In this document: one piece after another, positions 26,420 to 37,000 of the stretch | Layout of the letters: each line of letters begins with the position of its first letter | Position numbering within the stretch: position 1 is the stretch's first letter | Origin: Candidatus Hermodarchaeum yapensis | GTDB taxonomy: Archaea > Asgardarchaeota > Hermodarchaeia > Hermodarchaeales > Hermodarchaeaceae | DNA length: 64,000 bases | Assembly: GCA_016840405.1 (NCBI GenBank) | Contig: JAEOSK010000003.1 | Span: 1-64,000 of the forward strand | Reading direction: 5' to 3' | The notes under the pieces: model-generated | What the model saw: the letters and a program-made list of their open reading frames with translations, nothing else | Databases searched by the model: none | Told to the model about the DNA's origin: nothing | Position numbers and translations under genes: made by a program

Positions 26420-28981
26420 TTAATCAGAACGAGCTTGGTTAAGGACTTTAAAGATCTGTTCTGAGTTGATAATTTTTTCACTTTCAACTTTGAATTCCAC
26501 AGGATGAACGAGAATTGCATTTGTTTGATCGCCACCTATTCCACCGTGATTACCGATGAGTTCTTCGAAGGCTGCCACTGAACCATCTTCATACACAGGA
26601 CTCATAAGAATGAGTTCACCACTACTAGGAAAGTTAGCAAGGCGAAGTAATTGTTGTCTTCGAACTTCTTCGTTTCCATAAGGTGTGAGAGGGTTCTGCC
26701 CCTTGATTTTTCCCGTCCTCAACTCTATTGCACCCTCCCCACTAAGAAGGACCGGTCCAAGTTTTTCATCCATGACAATGGCAAAGCCAATGCCCTGATG
26801 AGCAACGAGTTTTGATATGAAGCCAGGAAATTGAGTTTCAAGATTTTGCAATGTTTCACGTTTTTCTGTTGTTGTGAAATAGATCTGAGCAAGATTCCCT
26901 GAAGCACATACGAGGACATCTTTTGCTTCTACTTCTTTGTCTAGGGGAGCTTCATCTTTTTTACTAGCCTGCCGGTGGAAATATTTCAGTACTCCATGTT
27001 CTTTTTTCTCTTTTTTCGCTGCAGCTCGACCGGCATTCATGTCATCGACGAGTCCTGCAACGTAACCTCGATGGGCATCAAGGGCTTCCATTTCGCCTAC
27101 CGAGGCTTTGCCTTCGAGAAGCTCTGTGATGAGATCTTTGAGTGAAATGTTGTATCGTTGCTTGAAGGTCCAACCAGCAGACTGACCATGATCTGAAAGA
27201 ATGAACAGATGGTAAGGCCTGGGTGCGTAGTATTCAATAACGTGTAGAATTCGTCGTATTTGCTTATCCAGACCATGGAGGGCTTTGAGGGCATCTGAAG
27301 TCAATGGACCGGAGTGATGTGCAATTTCATCGTAACCTAAATAGGTCACGTAAATTGCAGGTGATCCGCGAAGAATGTCTTGAATTACCATTGATGTGGC
27401 GACATCACGCATGAAGATGTTAGTTGCGGCACGAACAATAGGATAGGCATGCGAGAGTCGGTTCATTCGTGGTTTTCTACGTGTGATGGTTTGTTTGATG
27501 ATTTGTCCAATTTCGACAAATATATCCCAGATCGTGAAGATGATGCTACGATTCATGGCATAGGGATCGAGTAGATAGTAATAGAGGTCCTGGCTTCTAC
27601 GTCGCCCTGCCTCTTCATCTTCTTGGGTAAGGGTTGACATCGTGAAAAAGGAATACGAGGCATCACCGCTGATGAGATTGCTTACACTTGAGCCGCCGTT
27701 ACGGAGAATGCCTTGACCGGAAGAGGCTCGCTGGTCGATTTCTTGAGCGTTTTTGGGGTTGTTGGAGACCATCATACGTTTTTCAGGTTTTAGATACCAA
27801 CGAAAGGCGGGGATGTCATTATTATTTCCATGCATGATACCAGCTTGGCACGATGAAGTCATGGAAGGAATTCCACAATCCCAGTGTGTGAGTATGTGAC
27901 TTCCACGTTTTAGCAATCCTTGAAGCGTAGGCATGTATTCGCGTTTTAACGCCTTTTGAATGGCTGTGTAACTAAGACCATCAATTTCCACTGCGACTAA
28001 GGCATGAGTTTGAGGGATATCAATTGTTGCCATTTCTTCCCGGATTTGTTTGGCGACATAATCATTGAAGAAAGAGATATCATCATCAAGACCTACGATA
28101 TTCACGACAAGGGCATTAACAGCTGCTAGAATGAGTCCAGCGGCTAAAGCGGCAATTAAATTGACCACATAGAATCCTGGGAGGATACGGGGTAGTTGCC
28201 ATAATATGATGCCATTAATGAGGAACATGAAAACGAATGAAATGATAAACCCCAGCCACCAGCGGGCAATTAATGAAACGAGTTTAGTGAACAGGGGACG
28301 AATTAACACGTTGATAACCGCAATTATTGCGACTGCGATGTAAACTACCCCGAGCATCGTAAGTAGATCACTTGTAACAAAACCCATTCCAGCATACAAG
28401 AAGGTGGTAACTAGTAAGCAGAGCGCATCTATGTTCCAGATGAGGATAAAACGCCCCATTCTAATATTGTATCGCGGTTGCTCCTCCAGTTGCCAAATCA
28501 GAAAAGCTCCAACGAAAAAGATGTTGATTGCCAGGATTCCGAAAAATAGGCTTAAAGCTAAATCTAGGAGGTTAAGAGGACCAATCGGCTGAAAGGGGAA
28601 AAGAACTCTGTAAACATAGCTAACTATTCCTCCAGTGATAGCGAAAACGGACACAGCCACTCCTAAAGTGATGGCCCAGGGTTTCTTGTACGCGGTTCCT
28701 AATGCAACTATCATTCCAACCAACGAAACGGTTGTTAGGATAGCACCCAACAGAGTAAAGCCATTGACAATGAAGGGAACGGTGAGCCCTACATTAATGA
28801 TTTCATTGATAATCTCAACATAGAGAGAGGGATCATTCGCATGTGCATAATTTAGGATTTCATTAAAAAGCGATGAAAGACCTGAGATAAATACTCCCAA
28901 CATCGCAAACCCGAACATCATTACAAAGTCGATGCCTGCAAAAATTCGTACAATTCGGGGCGCTCGAATAACTTCATGCAC
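26420..28981 (-). CDS. Membrane-bound alkaline-phosphatase-superfamily phosphodiesterase
   Basis: 853 residues. The first 310 hold about eight helices; the section around residues 195-300 resembles the phage-holin-4 type module seen in similar bacterial fusions. The rest is a type I phosphodiesterase/nucleotide pyrophosphatase domain: VEIDGLSYTAIQKAL, TSSCQAGIMHGNN (nucleophile region), VTYLGYDEIAHHSGP and FILSDHGQSAG supply the metal and nucleophile ligands. It probably cleaves or transfers phosphate-linked head groups at the membrane. Substrate unknown. Confidence 0.85.
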   Translation of the reverse strand: MHEVIRAPRIVRIFAGIDFVMMFGFAMLGVFISGLSSLFNEILNYAHANDPSLYVEIINEIINVGLTVPFIVNGFTLLGAILTTVSLVGMIVALGTAYKKPWAITLGVAVSVFAITGGIVSYVYRVLFPFQPIGPLNLLDLALSLFFGILAINIFFVGAFLIWQLEEQPRYNIRMGRFILIWNIDALCLLVTTFLYAGMGFVTSDLLTMLGVVYIAVAIIAVINVLIRPLFTKLVSLIARWWLGFIISFVFMFLINGIILWQLPRILPGFYVVNLIAALAAGLILAAVNALVVNIVGLDDDISFFNDYVAKQIREEMATIDIPQTHALVAVEIDGLSYTAIQKALKREYMPTLQGLLKRGSHILTHWDCGIPSMTSSCQAGIMHGNNNDIPAFRWYLKPEKRMMVSNNPKNAQEIDQRASSGQGILRNGGSSVSNLISGDASYSFFTMSTLTQEDEEAGRRRSQDLYYYLLDPYAMNRSIIFTIWDIFVEIGQIIKQTITRRKPRMNRLSHAYPIVRAATNIFMRDVATSMVIQDILRGSPAIYVTYLGYDEIAHHSGPLTSDALKALHGLDKQIRRILHVIEYYAPRPYHLFILSDHGQSAGWTFKQRYNISLKDLITELLEGKASVGEMEALDAHRGYVAGLVDDMNAGRAAAKKEKKEHGVLKYFHRQASKKDEAPLDKEVEAKDVLVCASGNLAQIYFTTTEKRETLQNLETQFPGFISKLVAHQGIGFAIVMDEKLGPVLLSGEGAIELRTGKIKGQNPLTPYGNEEVRRQQLLRLANFPSSGELILMSPVYEDGSVAAFEELIGNHGGIGGDQTNAILVHPVEFKVESEKIINSEQIFKVLNQARSD

Positions 28982-29159
28982 TTTTTTATCAGGCAGTTAA
29001 CACACCTCATGTCCAGTTTGCAGTGTAAATCTTAAGAGTGCGTTTCTTCCTTTTATTTCATTTTCCGCCCTAAGAAATGAGATTTTCTTGTGAATCTGCG
29101 AAAGCTATTTGTGGAGAATGCTCTGACTTGCATCAGGTTTTGTGTTTGGTGAGTCGAGT

Positions 29160-30992
29160 ATGAAAGGTTGGACTGGACAGCTTCTACGCGTGAATCTTTC
29201 GAACAAAGATGTAACCACAGAAAAGTATCCGAAAGAATTTGCCCTGCAATTCGTGGGGGGTCGCGGATTTGCGGCAAAGATTCTCTGGGACGAAGTGCCT
29301 AAGGGTACAAATCCCCTCTCACCAGGGAATAAGTTCATTGCTGCTGTAGGACCTTTATCCGGTTTGGCGATGCCGAATGTTGGGAAAGTTGTTGTTGCAG
29401 CAAAAAGCCCCTTGACGGGCGGGTATGGGGATGGAAATCTTGGCTCACATTTTGGTTCCCAATTACGACGAGCAGGTTATGATGTTTTGGTTGTCGAGGG
29501 TAAAGCCGAAACCCCGTCCTATGTTCTGATCCAAGATTCTGAAGTAAACGTACTGGAGGCTGACCACCTTTGGGGAAAAGGTGCGTTTGAAGCAGAACAG
29601 AAACTCGAAGAGACCCATGGTAAGAGTATTGGCACGTTAATGATTGGTCAAGGCGGCGAACACCTCGTCAAATATGCAACCGTCCGGTCTATGATGGGAC
29701 GATCTGGGGGACGCCCAGGTATGGGTGCTGTAATGGGTTCAAAGAACCTGAAAGCCTTGGTCGCGAAAGGCTCCTCTACACCTGAACTGGCGAGCCCTGA
29801 AGCGTTTCGCCAACTTGGTCGAGACGGGTTCAAAGATATTCGTGAGAAGCCAGGCTACGATGAATGGATGACCCAGGGTACGATGCTCATTCACGCATGG
29901 TGTCAAGAATACAGTGTCCTCCCCAGTTACAACTTTCGGGAGGGGCAATTCGAGCATGCCGAAGCGCTCAGTGGCGGCACCATGGAGAAATTGAAAGAAA
30001 AAACACGCGGGTGTCCCTCCTGTACCATGCAGTGCGGTCATTGCATCAAAGATTCTGAAGGACTCTCTGCTGAGCTCGATTATGAGAACGTAGCACTCCT
30101 TGGATCTAACATTGGGATGCGGGATCTCCGCGAAGTCGCTACTTTGAATCGACTCGCAGATGAATATGGTCTTGATACGATTTCCTTAGGTAATACAATC
30201 GGCTTTGCTATGGAAGCATCAGAAAAAGGAATTCTTGATGAAAAGCTCGACTGGGGAGACTTCCATGCGACACGGAAACTAATTACGGACATTGCATTCC
30301 GAGCAGACAATCTCGGAAACATGCTTGCCGATGGCACACAAATCATGGCAAAACAACTTGGTAAAAGTACTCAAAATTTTGCCATGCAAATTAAAGGTCT
30401 GGAAATCTCCGGGTATGATTGTCATGCTGCCCCAGGTATGGCCCTTGCTTTTGGAGTCTGTTCTATCGGCGCCCATCATAAAGAAAGTTGGGTGATTACC
30501 CATGAGGTGGATGTGGGTCGGGAGACATATGATGAGAGTAAAGTCGATAAAATCATCGAATTGCAGCGGATTCGGGGTGGGCTGTTTGAGCAGTTGGTTG
30601 GCTGTCGCTTCCCCTGGATTGAAGTAGGATTTGACTTGGAGTGGTATCCGAAGTATTTTGCGGCAGCGACAGGTCTGAAATGGACATTAGATGACTTCTG
30701 GGTGCTCTCGGATCGTATCTATTCATTAGTTCGTTCTTATTGGGTTCGAGAATTTGATGGTGAATGGGACCGGTCGATGGATTATCCTCCTGCACGTTGG
30801 TTTACTGAACCACTATCTGTGGGTCCTCTATCTGGAACCAAGCTTGAGAAAGAGGGCTACGAGAAACTGCTTTCATGGTACTATCAGAAACGGGGTTGGG
30901 ACGAGCGCGGAATTCCCACGAAGAAACGGCTGAAGGAACAAGATTTGGAGTGGATAATCCCAGAGCTCGAAAAAGTAACCAAACTGAGCTAG
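29160..30992 (+). CDS. aor: Aldehyde:ferredoxin oxidoreductase (tungstopterin enzyme)
   Basis: About 610 residues. The N-terminal pterin-binding domain starts MKGWTGQLLRVNLSNKDVTTE and continues VGGRGFAAKILWDEVP, SPGNKFIAAVGPLSGLAMPN and MMGRSGGRPGMGAVMGSKNLKAL. The cluster ligands are CPSCTMQCGHC (about residues 286-296) and a later cysteine. It oxidises aldehydes to acids using ferredoxin, usually aldehydes from amino-acid breakdown. I use ATG 29160 because the family begins at that MKGWTG; GTG 29142 adds six residues. Confidence 0.93.
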   Translation: MKGWTGQLLRVNLSNKDVTTEKYPKEFALQFVGGRGFAAKILWDEVPKGTNPLSPGNKFIAAVGPLSGLAMPNVGKVVVAAKSPLTGGYGDGNLGSHFGSQLRRAGYDVLVVEGKAETPSYVLIQDSEVNVLEADHLWGKGAFEAEQKLEETHGKSIGTLMIGQGGEHLVKYATVRSMMGRSGGRPGMGAVMGSKNLKALVAKGSSTPELASPEAFRQLGRDGFKDIREKPGYDEWMTQGTMLIHAWCQEYSVLPSYNFREGQFEHAEALSGGTMEKLKEKTRGCPSCTMQCGHCIKDSEGLSAELDYENVALLGSNIGMRDLREVATLNRLADEYGLDTISLGNTIGFAMEASEKGILDEKLDWGDFHATRKLITDIAFRADNLGNMLADGTQIMAKQLGKSTQNFAMQIKGLEISGYDCHAAPGMALAFGVCSIGAHHKESWVITHEVDVGRETYDESKVDKIIELQRIRGGLFEQLVGCRFPWIEVGFDLEWYPKYFAAATGLKWTLDDFWVLSDRIYSLVRSYWVREFDGEWDRSMDYPPARWFTEPLSVGPLSGTKLEKEGYEKLLSWYYQKRGWDERGIPTKKRLKEQDLEWIIPELEKVTKLS

Positions 30993-31029
30993 GTGTAGAT
31001 AATCCGATATTCATGTAGTGTTGTGTTTT

Positions 31030-31578
31030 TTAATCGGCGAAATGAATACGAAACTCGCAGGTCGGATCTCCTTGGAGGCGACCCTTGGTTTGGGTGACCC
31101 GAGCAGTATAGGAGAGTTTGAGGTTGTCAATCCAGTGTTGAAGAAGACCTTCAAGCATACCGGAAACAAGTTCACAATACCGTAAATCGAGGACATTTTC
31201 CATGGTGTCTTGTTGACAGATTGGACAGAATTCTGTAGTCAGATGGAGGGTGCGGTCATCAGAAAATTCCAGTTTGTCTGGCGGATGTCCTGTGGCAAGG
31301 TTCCAATTTCGTGATAGGTACTCGTCAACACGGTTCAAGAATAAATCCGGAGAAGTGGGAAAATAGTTCTCTGGAGGTTGCCCGTACCGACTTACTAGTC
31401 CAAGAAGAAGTGGGGTCGTCATATTCTTTCCCAACTCGTGAAGAGCTCTTTCGATGGCCGTTGGATTTCCTTGGTGTTCGACAGAGAGAGCTTCAACGAG
31501 CCGCAGGTAAAAAATTGGTAGTAAAGGTCCTATAAAGAGAGGTTGTTTCTCTTTGGGAGCATTTTCGTCAGGGGTCAA
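31030..31578 (-). CDS. V4R-like small-ligand-binding protein
   Basis: 182 residues from a TTG start. The C-terminal half reads FCPICQQDTMENVLDLRYCELVSGMLEGLLQHW and ends CEFRIHF, the pattern of the V4R (4-vinyl reductase) and related small-molecule-binding domains: two cysteine pairs, a central helix, and a final C-x-F strand. The N-terminal half is helical. It converges with aor. No operon partner beyond the following genes on the same strand. Confidence 0.5.
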   Translation of the reverse strand: MTPDENAPKEKQPLFIGPLLPIFYLRLVEALSVEHQGNPTAIERALHELGKNMTTPLLLGLVSRYGQPPENYFPTSPDLFLNRVDEYLSRNWNLATGHPPDKLEFSDDRTLHLTTEFCPICQQDTMENVLDLRYCELVSGMLEGLLQHWIDNLKLSYTARVTQTKGRLQGDPTCEFRIHFAD

Positions 31579-31616
31579 ATTCTTACACCATTTGTCATCG
31601 AGTTGGTTTTGAGGGA

Positions 31617-32870
31617 TTATTCTTCTTCGGATTCTTCAGGTGGTTTATCAGTTGGTTGTTCTTTTGCCGCCACTTTGGCAGGCTTTTCTTTAAGGGTGGC
31701 TTTTGCTCGTTCTTTGCGGGAGGTTTTTGCGGGGGCTCGTTCACGGAGTTGGCGCTCTGCTTCTGCTAACGGACCTGTTGGAATTGTAGCGGGTAGGGTG
31801 GGGGCTTGCCCGGTTAAACTGGCGATTTCTACTGACTTTTCAGCCCATAGGACTTGGGCAGGATGTACGCCTGCAACACGCCAATAGAAGAAGCGATCCC
31901 AAAGCTTCTCTTCAATGGAGAGCACTCCAGCTGACAGAGAAACCAGATTAAGTCCTAGCCTGCTAAACGCCTTAGCAACAACGCCTCTGACTTCATTACG
32001 AATTTCAGCTTCATCGCGTAATGCACTCATGAACTCATGTTCTGAGAATTGGTCTCGCATGACGTTATCAATGAGCGTTTTGAGGTATTCGATGAGTTCT
32101 TGGGAGTTCATCGGAATTCGTTGCTCATGAAGAGTCGATATGAGTTTTCGAGAGTCATCGACGACAAACGCGTAAAGCAATCCATAGGGCTCCTGCAGCC
32201 GAATTGAACGTTTGTAAGTTATTTTCCCTTCAGCACCTTTAACGGGAATATCATATTCTTCTCGGCGCCACGATTTACCTGTCCAGGTCAGTCGGGCAAG
32301 ATCCGATGTCTGTGTTACGCCTGTATTGGCATAAACATGAACACGACCTGTGTAAATGAAAACAACATTTGCCTTGTAACCTTGTCCACGCCAGCCTGTC
32401 TTGATTAGCGGTGACTGAAATGTCTCTATGGTGTATGGTGTTTCGCTGGGTTCCCAAACCTCATAAACTTTAAACTCTCGATCCCCGTTATTGAATTCCT
32501 CTCCATAGCCACAACAGATCCAATCAGGGGGAACATAGATTTTCGCATCTTTTTCAAGAATTTCAATTTGCTCCATATCCCGTTCAAGATCTGGGGGATG
32601 ATAGATGAATTGGGGAAGCCGTGAATCGGACTCGGTTATTTCAGTGCCTGAAGCCAGGGTCCGTGTCAATGTTTTACCTGTCGAAAAGCCTCCAAAAGCT
32701 GCAAGCCGTGTCAGTCGCCTGAATGCGCGGATGGCTTGAGCACCCCGATCCTTATGGGGAGCTTGAATCATTTGGGTCCAGTAATTTTGACTTCCCACAT
32801 CGCCAATTGGGATACTAGGGTGAGGTCCTAAGACTGGATCTGGAGCAAGTAAACAAATTGTTTTCGCCAT
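31617..32870 (-). CDS. SPFH-like protein with charged C-terminal tail
   Basis: 417 residues. The central part folds like the SPFH/virion-core group: a beta-rich section (about 115-230) ending in helices EFMSALRDEAEIRNEVRGVVAKAFSRLGLNLVSLSAGVLSIEEK, although split here by my reading rather than by a known profile. The last 60 residues are lysine- and glutamate-rich low complexity (APAKTSRKERAKATLKEK...). The start has GGAGG upstream on its strand. It lies in a same-strand row with the PH-like gene and CDC48, which suggests a joint role. Function not known. Confidence 0.4.
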   Translation of the reverse strand: MAKTICLLAPDPVLGPHPSIPIGDVGSQNYWTQMIQAPHKDRGAQAIRAFRRLTRLAAFGGFSTGKTLTRTLASGTEITESDSRLPQFIYHPPDLERDMEQIEILEKDAKIYVPPDWICCGYGEEFNNGDREFKVYEVWEPSETPYTIETFQSPLIKTGWRGQGYKANVVFIYTGRVHVYANTGVTQTSDLARLTWTGKSWRREEYDIPVKGAEGKITYKRSIRLQEPYGLLYAFVVDDSRKLISTLHEQRIPMNSQELIEYLKTLIDNVMRDQFSEHEFMSALRDEAEIRNEVRGVVAKAFSRLGLNLVSLSAGVLSIEEKLWDRFFYWRVAGVHPAQVLWAEKSVEIASLTGQAPTLPATIPTGPLAEAERQLRERAPAKTSRKERAKATLKEKPAKVAAKEQPTDKPPEESEEE

Positions 32871-32932
32871 AGTTGAAACCTCCTTCTCTTATCTGCGGTA
32901 TTTTCTAGCCTCATATAACTTCTGGTGCTATA

Positions 32933-33781
32933 TTAGAAGCCTGTGATTTCATATCGGTCTCCTAGTTTTTCTCTTTTAGCTTCTTCTTCAGCTCGCCATT
33001 CCTCTATAAGCTGCTGGATTTTTTGTTGAAGAATATCATTTGAAGAATGGGCAATCCACTCTTCTGAAATATGTACATGGTCACCTCGTAGTGCTAATGT
33101 TCGTGAGACTGAATCGAAATAGCCACCTTGACCTTTCTTTCCGAGAAACTTGACCAGCCCATTGAAGACTATTTGGGCTTTTTTCGGATAGGCATCTAAC
33201 ATGCTTTCGGGCACTATTGTCATCTGTATGTTGATACGTTGTCCGACCAAATCATAGATTGTTGATTCTGTTGTTTCTCCATGTTTTACACCGCTTTCAA
33301 GAAGCGTATAGAAGTCAATGGGTCCAGCGAAACATTGCTTGAAGAAATCATGGCTCGTTCGCTGGAAGTCAAGGAGTTCACCGGTTGCTTTCACATATAC
33401 CAATTCTTGCACTCCATCTGATCTCTCAATTGCCAAATTCATATGTTTCTTCCATTTTGCGTAACTACCCGGATGTTCCTGTAGTTCAGGCAAGTATACC
33501 AAAGGGACATTGATGAATACTTTACTTTGTTTGAAGGCTTTTTCTAGCTCGCCAGCATACGGCTCTGCAGGTGGGAGACCTTCGACTTCTGCAATAAATG
33601 CTACACGATAGCTGGTAAGAACGAGATGACCATCTTGTCCACGCACAAGCATTGGTCGCTCCCCTGCGCGAATACCCTTGGCAATTTTGGCCTTGGCTAC
33701 CAGAATGAGAGTCTCTTGTTCCTTTGGTAAGATGCTTTTGGCCAATGTTAGCTTTTCAGTTGGTTCCAGTTCCCATGTCAA
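32933..33781 (-). CDS. Unknown protein with PH/GRAM-like segment
   Basis: 282 residues. The segment GHLVLTSYRVAFIAEVEG (about 50-67) resembles the strand pair of PH-, GLUE- or GRAM-type domains, but this is a short match only. The C-terminus is a long charged helix (QQKIQQLIEEWRAEEEAKREK), probably coiled coil. It sits between the SPFH-like gene and CDC48 on the same strand, with short gaps of about 60 bases. No function can be assigned. Confidence 0.4.
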   Translation of the reverse strand: MTWELEPTEKLTLAKSILPKEQETLILVAKAKIAKGIRAGERPMLVRGQDGHLVLTSYRVAFIAEVEGLPPAEPYAGELEKAFKQSKVFINVPLVYLPELQEHPGSYAKWKKHMNLAIERSDGVQELVYVKATGELLDFQRTSHDFFKQCFAGPIDFYTLLESGVKHGETTESTIYDLVGQRINIQMTIVPESMLDAYPKKAQIVFNGLVKFLGKKGQGGYFDSVSRTLALRGDHVHISEEWIAHSSNDILQQKIQQLIEEWRAEEEAKREKLGDRYEITGF

Positions 33782-33841
33782 CGTTTATGACCATCCTTTC
33801 CGCGATATCCTGATGTTACCCTATACTGATTCGATATTTGA

Positions 33842-35992
33842 TTATTGTCCAAGGAAACGTTCAGCAAATTGACTGAATTTATTCAGAGTATCCTGTGAAA
33901 TACTAGGTTGTACTGATGCTAGTGCATCCTGAAAGTGATTCATGCTGACCTTTGAAGCGTCTGGGTTTTCACGGATAGCAGCCAACACCGCTTTTCGACA
34001 GACATTTCCGATATCAGCACCTGAAAAGCCTTCAGTTGTCGATGCCAGTTGATCTAGATTTACATCTTCAGTAAGAGGCATTTTTCGTGTATGGACTGCA
34101 AAGATTGCACGTCGAGCGGCTAAATCTGGTGGAGGTGTGAATACAAAGATATCAAAACGCCCTGGACGAAGCAAGGCAGGATCAATGATATCAGGACGGT
34201 TTGTTGCCGCAAGCACGACAACTCCCTGAAGCTCTTCCATCCCATCAATTTCCACAAGGAGTTGGTTTACTACACGTTCACTTACGCGACTGTCAAATCC
34301 TGAACCACGGCGAGGTGCAAGATTATCTAATTCGTCTATAAAGAGGATTACAGGAGCTGCTTGCCTAGCCCGGCGAAAGATCTCTGCAATAATTTTCTCA
34401 GATTCTCCCACCCATTTACTCATAACTTCAGCGCCACGTACACTAATGAAATTTGCTTGGCTTTCAGTGGCAACGGCTTTTGCGAGTAGTGTTTTACCTG
34501 TTCCGGGTGGTCCAAATAAGAGGACACCCTTGGGTGGATCGATGTTAAAACGTGTGAAAACATCGGGTCGATTGATGGGGAGTTCAACGGCTTCACGAAG
34601 TGCCTGTTTTGCTTCCTCCATTCCACCAACATCATCCCATTGAACCATGGGAATTTCGACGGAAATTTCACGTAACGCAGAAGGTTCCACGAGCTGTCTA
34701 GCGGAGCGGAAATCATCTGCTGTTACTACGATTTGATTAATCAGTTCCGGGGGAATTTGCATTTGTTGTTCTTCAATCTGTGGAAGGACACGTCGCAAAG
34801 CGCTGAGTGCAGCTTCTTTGACTAAAAAGGCTAAATCTGAACCCACAAATCCGTGTGTATTGTGTGCCATTTGCTGCAGATTCACTGATGGATCCAAGGG
34901 TACTCCACGAGTGTGTACTTGCAGGATGTCAAGCCGTCCTCGTGTATCGGGAACATTGATCAAGATTTCGCGATCAAAACGTCCAGGTCTTCGTAGTGCA
35001 GGATCAAGAGCTTCGAGTCGGTTTGTCGCAGCGATGACAAAAACCTGGTCACGATCTTTGAGACCATCCATCAGGGTTAGAATTTGAGCAACGATACGGC
35101 TTTCCATTCCCCCCGTTTCACGCCGTGATGCAATAGCATCGATTTCATCAATAAAGATAATGGCAGGTTTGTGTTTCTCCGCTTCTTGGAAAACGTCTCG
35201 CAGGTACTTTTCTGATTCGCCATAATATTGACTGACAATCTCAGGACCGTTTATTGCCCGAAAAAAGGCTTCGCTTTCTGTAGCCACTGTTCTAGCGAGT
35301 AACGTTTTTCCGCAACCGGGTGGACCATGGAGCAACACTCCACGAGGAGGCTCAATTTTTAATCGAGCAAACAGTTCCGGATGTCGAATGGGGAGCTCGA
35401 CGATTTCACGAATCCGATGAATAGCGACATCCAGTCCTCCCACATCATCGTATGTTGCAGTGGCAACAGTATCAACTTCTTCTGGAGCTTCCTTAAGGAG
35501 TTGGAGATCGGTACTTGCTGTAATTATGACATTCCCCGTGGGCACTGTCTTAGCCACGTAGAATTTGGCTTCGCCGAGGGCAAAAGCTGCTCGCCCTACG
35601 GCAATCACGGTATCTTTCTTGACTGGTTTATCCATGAGATTGGATTTCAAAAGTGATGCCGCTAATTCCTGCCGATATTGTAGTTCTTCCCCCTTCATTG
35701 GCGTTAATACAACATTTCTTGCGGGTTGTGCATCGGTTCCTTGTAGCGTAACTGTGTCACCTAAACGTACTCCCGCATTTAGCCGTGATAATCCATCCAT
35801 CTTGATGACGGCTCGATTGTGAATAGAAGAATCCCTGAGTGCAAGAGCACATACACTCTTTTTGCCGACTATTTCGACAACAGAACCATCAGAAATCTGC
35901 AATTGGTCTAAAATTGTTGGATCAACACGAACCGTGAAACGACCCACATCAACGGCGCTTGCTTCAGCAACACGAACCGACGCTACAGTCAC
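33842..35992 (-). CDS. cdc48: CDC48/VCP-type AAA+ ATPase
   Basis: 716 residues: an N-domain (about 1-185) with double-psi barrel features, then two AAA rings. D1 has [10 protein letters not shown] and [14 protein letters not shown]2 has [10 protein letters not shown] and [14 protein letters not shown] with conserved arginine fingers ([17 protein letters not shown]). It unfolds or extracts proteins from complexes and membranes, often feeding the proteasome. Archaeal members are this length. The gene heads the same-strand row of PH-like, SPFH-like and V4R-like genes. Confidence 0.95.
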   Translation of the reverse strand: MTVASVRVAEASAVDVGRFTVRVDPTILDQLQISDGSVVEIVGKKSVCALALRDSSIHNRAVIKMDGLSRLNAGVRLGDTVTLQGTDAQPARNVVLTPMKGEELQYRQELAASLLKSNLMDKPVKKDTVIAVGRAAFALGEAKFYVAKTVPTGNVIITASTDLQLLKEAPEEVDTVATATYDDVGGLDVAIHRIREIVELPIRHPELFARLKIEPPRGVLLHGPPGCGKTLLARTVATESEAFFRAINGPEIVSQYYGESEKYLRDVFQEAEKHKPAIIFIDEIDAIASRRETGGMESRIVAQILTLMDGLKDRDQVFVIAATNRLEALDPALRRPGRFDREILINVPDTRGRLDILQVHTRGVPLDPSVNLQQMAHNTHGFVGSDLAFLVKEAALSALRRVLPQIEEQQMQIPPELINQIVVTADDFRSARQLVEPSALREISVEIPMVQWDDVGGMEEAKQALREAVELPINRPDVFTRFNIDPPKGVLLFGPPGTGKTLLAKAVATESQANFISVRGAEVMSKWVGESEKIIAEIFRRARQAAPVILFIDELDNLAPRRGSGFDSRVSERVVNQLLVEIDGMEELQGVVVLAATNRPDIIDPALLRPGRFDIFVFTPPPDLAARRAIFAVHTRKMPLTEDVNLDQLASTTEGFSGADIGNVCRKAVLAAIRENPDASKVSMNHFQDALASVQPSISQDTLNKFSQFAERFLGQ

Positions 35993-36098
35993 GCTAGTCT
36001 CACACCCCTATTTGATGTATCAGGAGAGGGCACATATAGACCACGCGAGTAGCATATTTAACTCCAGCCCCTGATAGGAGATATAGAGTAGAGAGTCT

Positions 36099-36995
36099 AT
36101 GACCACCTCAAAGCCAATTTCAATACTTTTTGATGCTGCGCATAATGAGGAGGTAATTCTTCAAGAGCCTGAACTTTCCAGTCTGTGTCTTCTTTTAGAA
36201 ACGAATGGAATGAAGACTGGCTCCCTTGATACATCGATCACGCTGGAAGAACTCACGAATTTTAAAGTCATAGTCCTAGGAAATCCTCGGGAATCTAAAT
36301 TAAAATCAAAAGAAATCAAAGCTTTGCAATCTTTCGTTGAATCAGGAGGAGGTTTGCTGTTAATCAGTGGAGCAACAATTTTCGGGAAAGGAGGAGATTC
36401 AGCCCGGCTTACAAACCTGAATGCCCTTGCGACCAAATTCCACTTTGAATTTTCGGAGAAAGCCATTAGTCGTCAGTTAGAAGGAGATTTGTCCGATGCT
36501 GCAGCTAAAGACGAGATGATAATGGCTGTTCCTGCAGCACAGCATCCCCTTGTAAAAGGAATCAGCCACCTTCTATTCACAACAAGCACAAGCATCAAAG
36601 CAGAGGACACTGCAACCCACCTTTTTCGAACGGCAAATAGTCCAGGGAATCCAACAAATGTCATTACTATTGAGTTGGACAAGGGACGTGTCCTCGCAAT
36701 GGGTGGAGCCACACCCTTCTTCAACGACTATGTTGGAATCCATGACCATGAGGTTTTCATTATTCAAGCTTTTCGCTGGTTGGCGGGTCATCCAGTGAAT
36801 GTCCCTGTAATTTCTTTGACTCCTGATACAGAGATGAGTGAAGTTGTTAGTGCGAATGAAGCAATTGCTGACCTGCAACTACAACTAAACCAGATTGAAC
36901 AGGAACTAGCTGGTCTAAAGAAGGTCATCAATACGAGTTTGAAAGAAATGGAGAAGATTATTCGTCAATTTCAAGACGAAAAGGACGAGTCCTAA
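36099..36995 (+). CDS. GldG/IFT52-like (DUF4350-type) protein with C-terminal coiled coil
   Basis: 298 residues. The first 230 residues show a glutamine-amidotransferase-like fold without catalytic triad: ISILFDAAHNEE, FKVIVLGNPRESK, LQSFVESGGGLLLISG, and GRVLAMGGATPFFNDYVGI. This pattern occurs in GldG and in IFT52. The last 50 residues (ANEAIADLQLQLNQIEQELAGLKKV) form a coiled coil. It is divergent from CDC48. Function unknown; a scaffold or adapter role is a guess. Confidence 0.6.
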   Translation: MTTSKPISILFDAAHNEEVILQEPELSSLCLLLETNGMKTGSLDTSITLEELTNFKVIVLGNPRESKLKSKEIKALQSFVESGGGLLLISGATIFGKGGDSARLTNLNALATKFHFEFSEKAISRQLEGDLSDAAAKDEMIMAVPAAQHPLVKGISHLLFTTSTSIKAEDTATHLFRTANSPGNPTNVITIELDKGRVLAMGGATPFFNDYVGIHDHEVFIIQAFRWLAGHPVNVPVISLTPDTEMSEVVSANEAIADLQLQLNQIEQELAGLKKVINTSLKEMEKIIRQFQDEKDES

Positions 36996-37000
36996 GATAG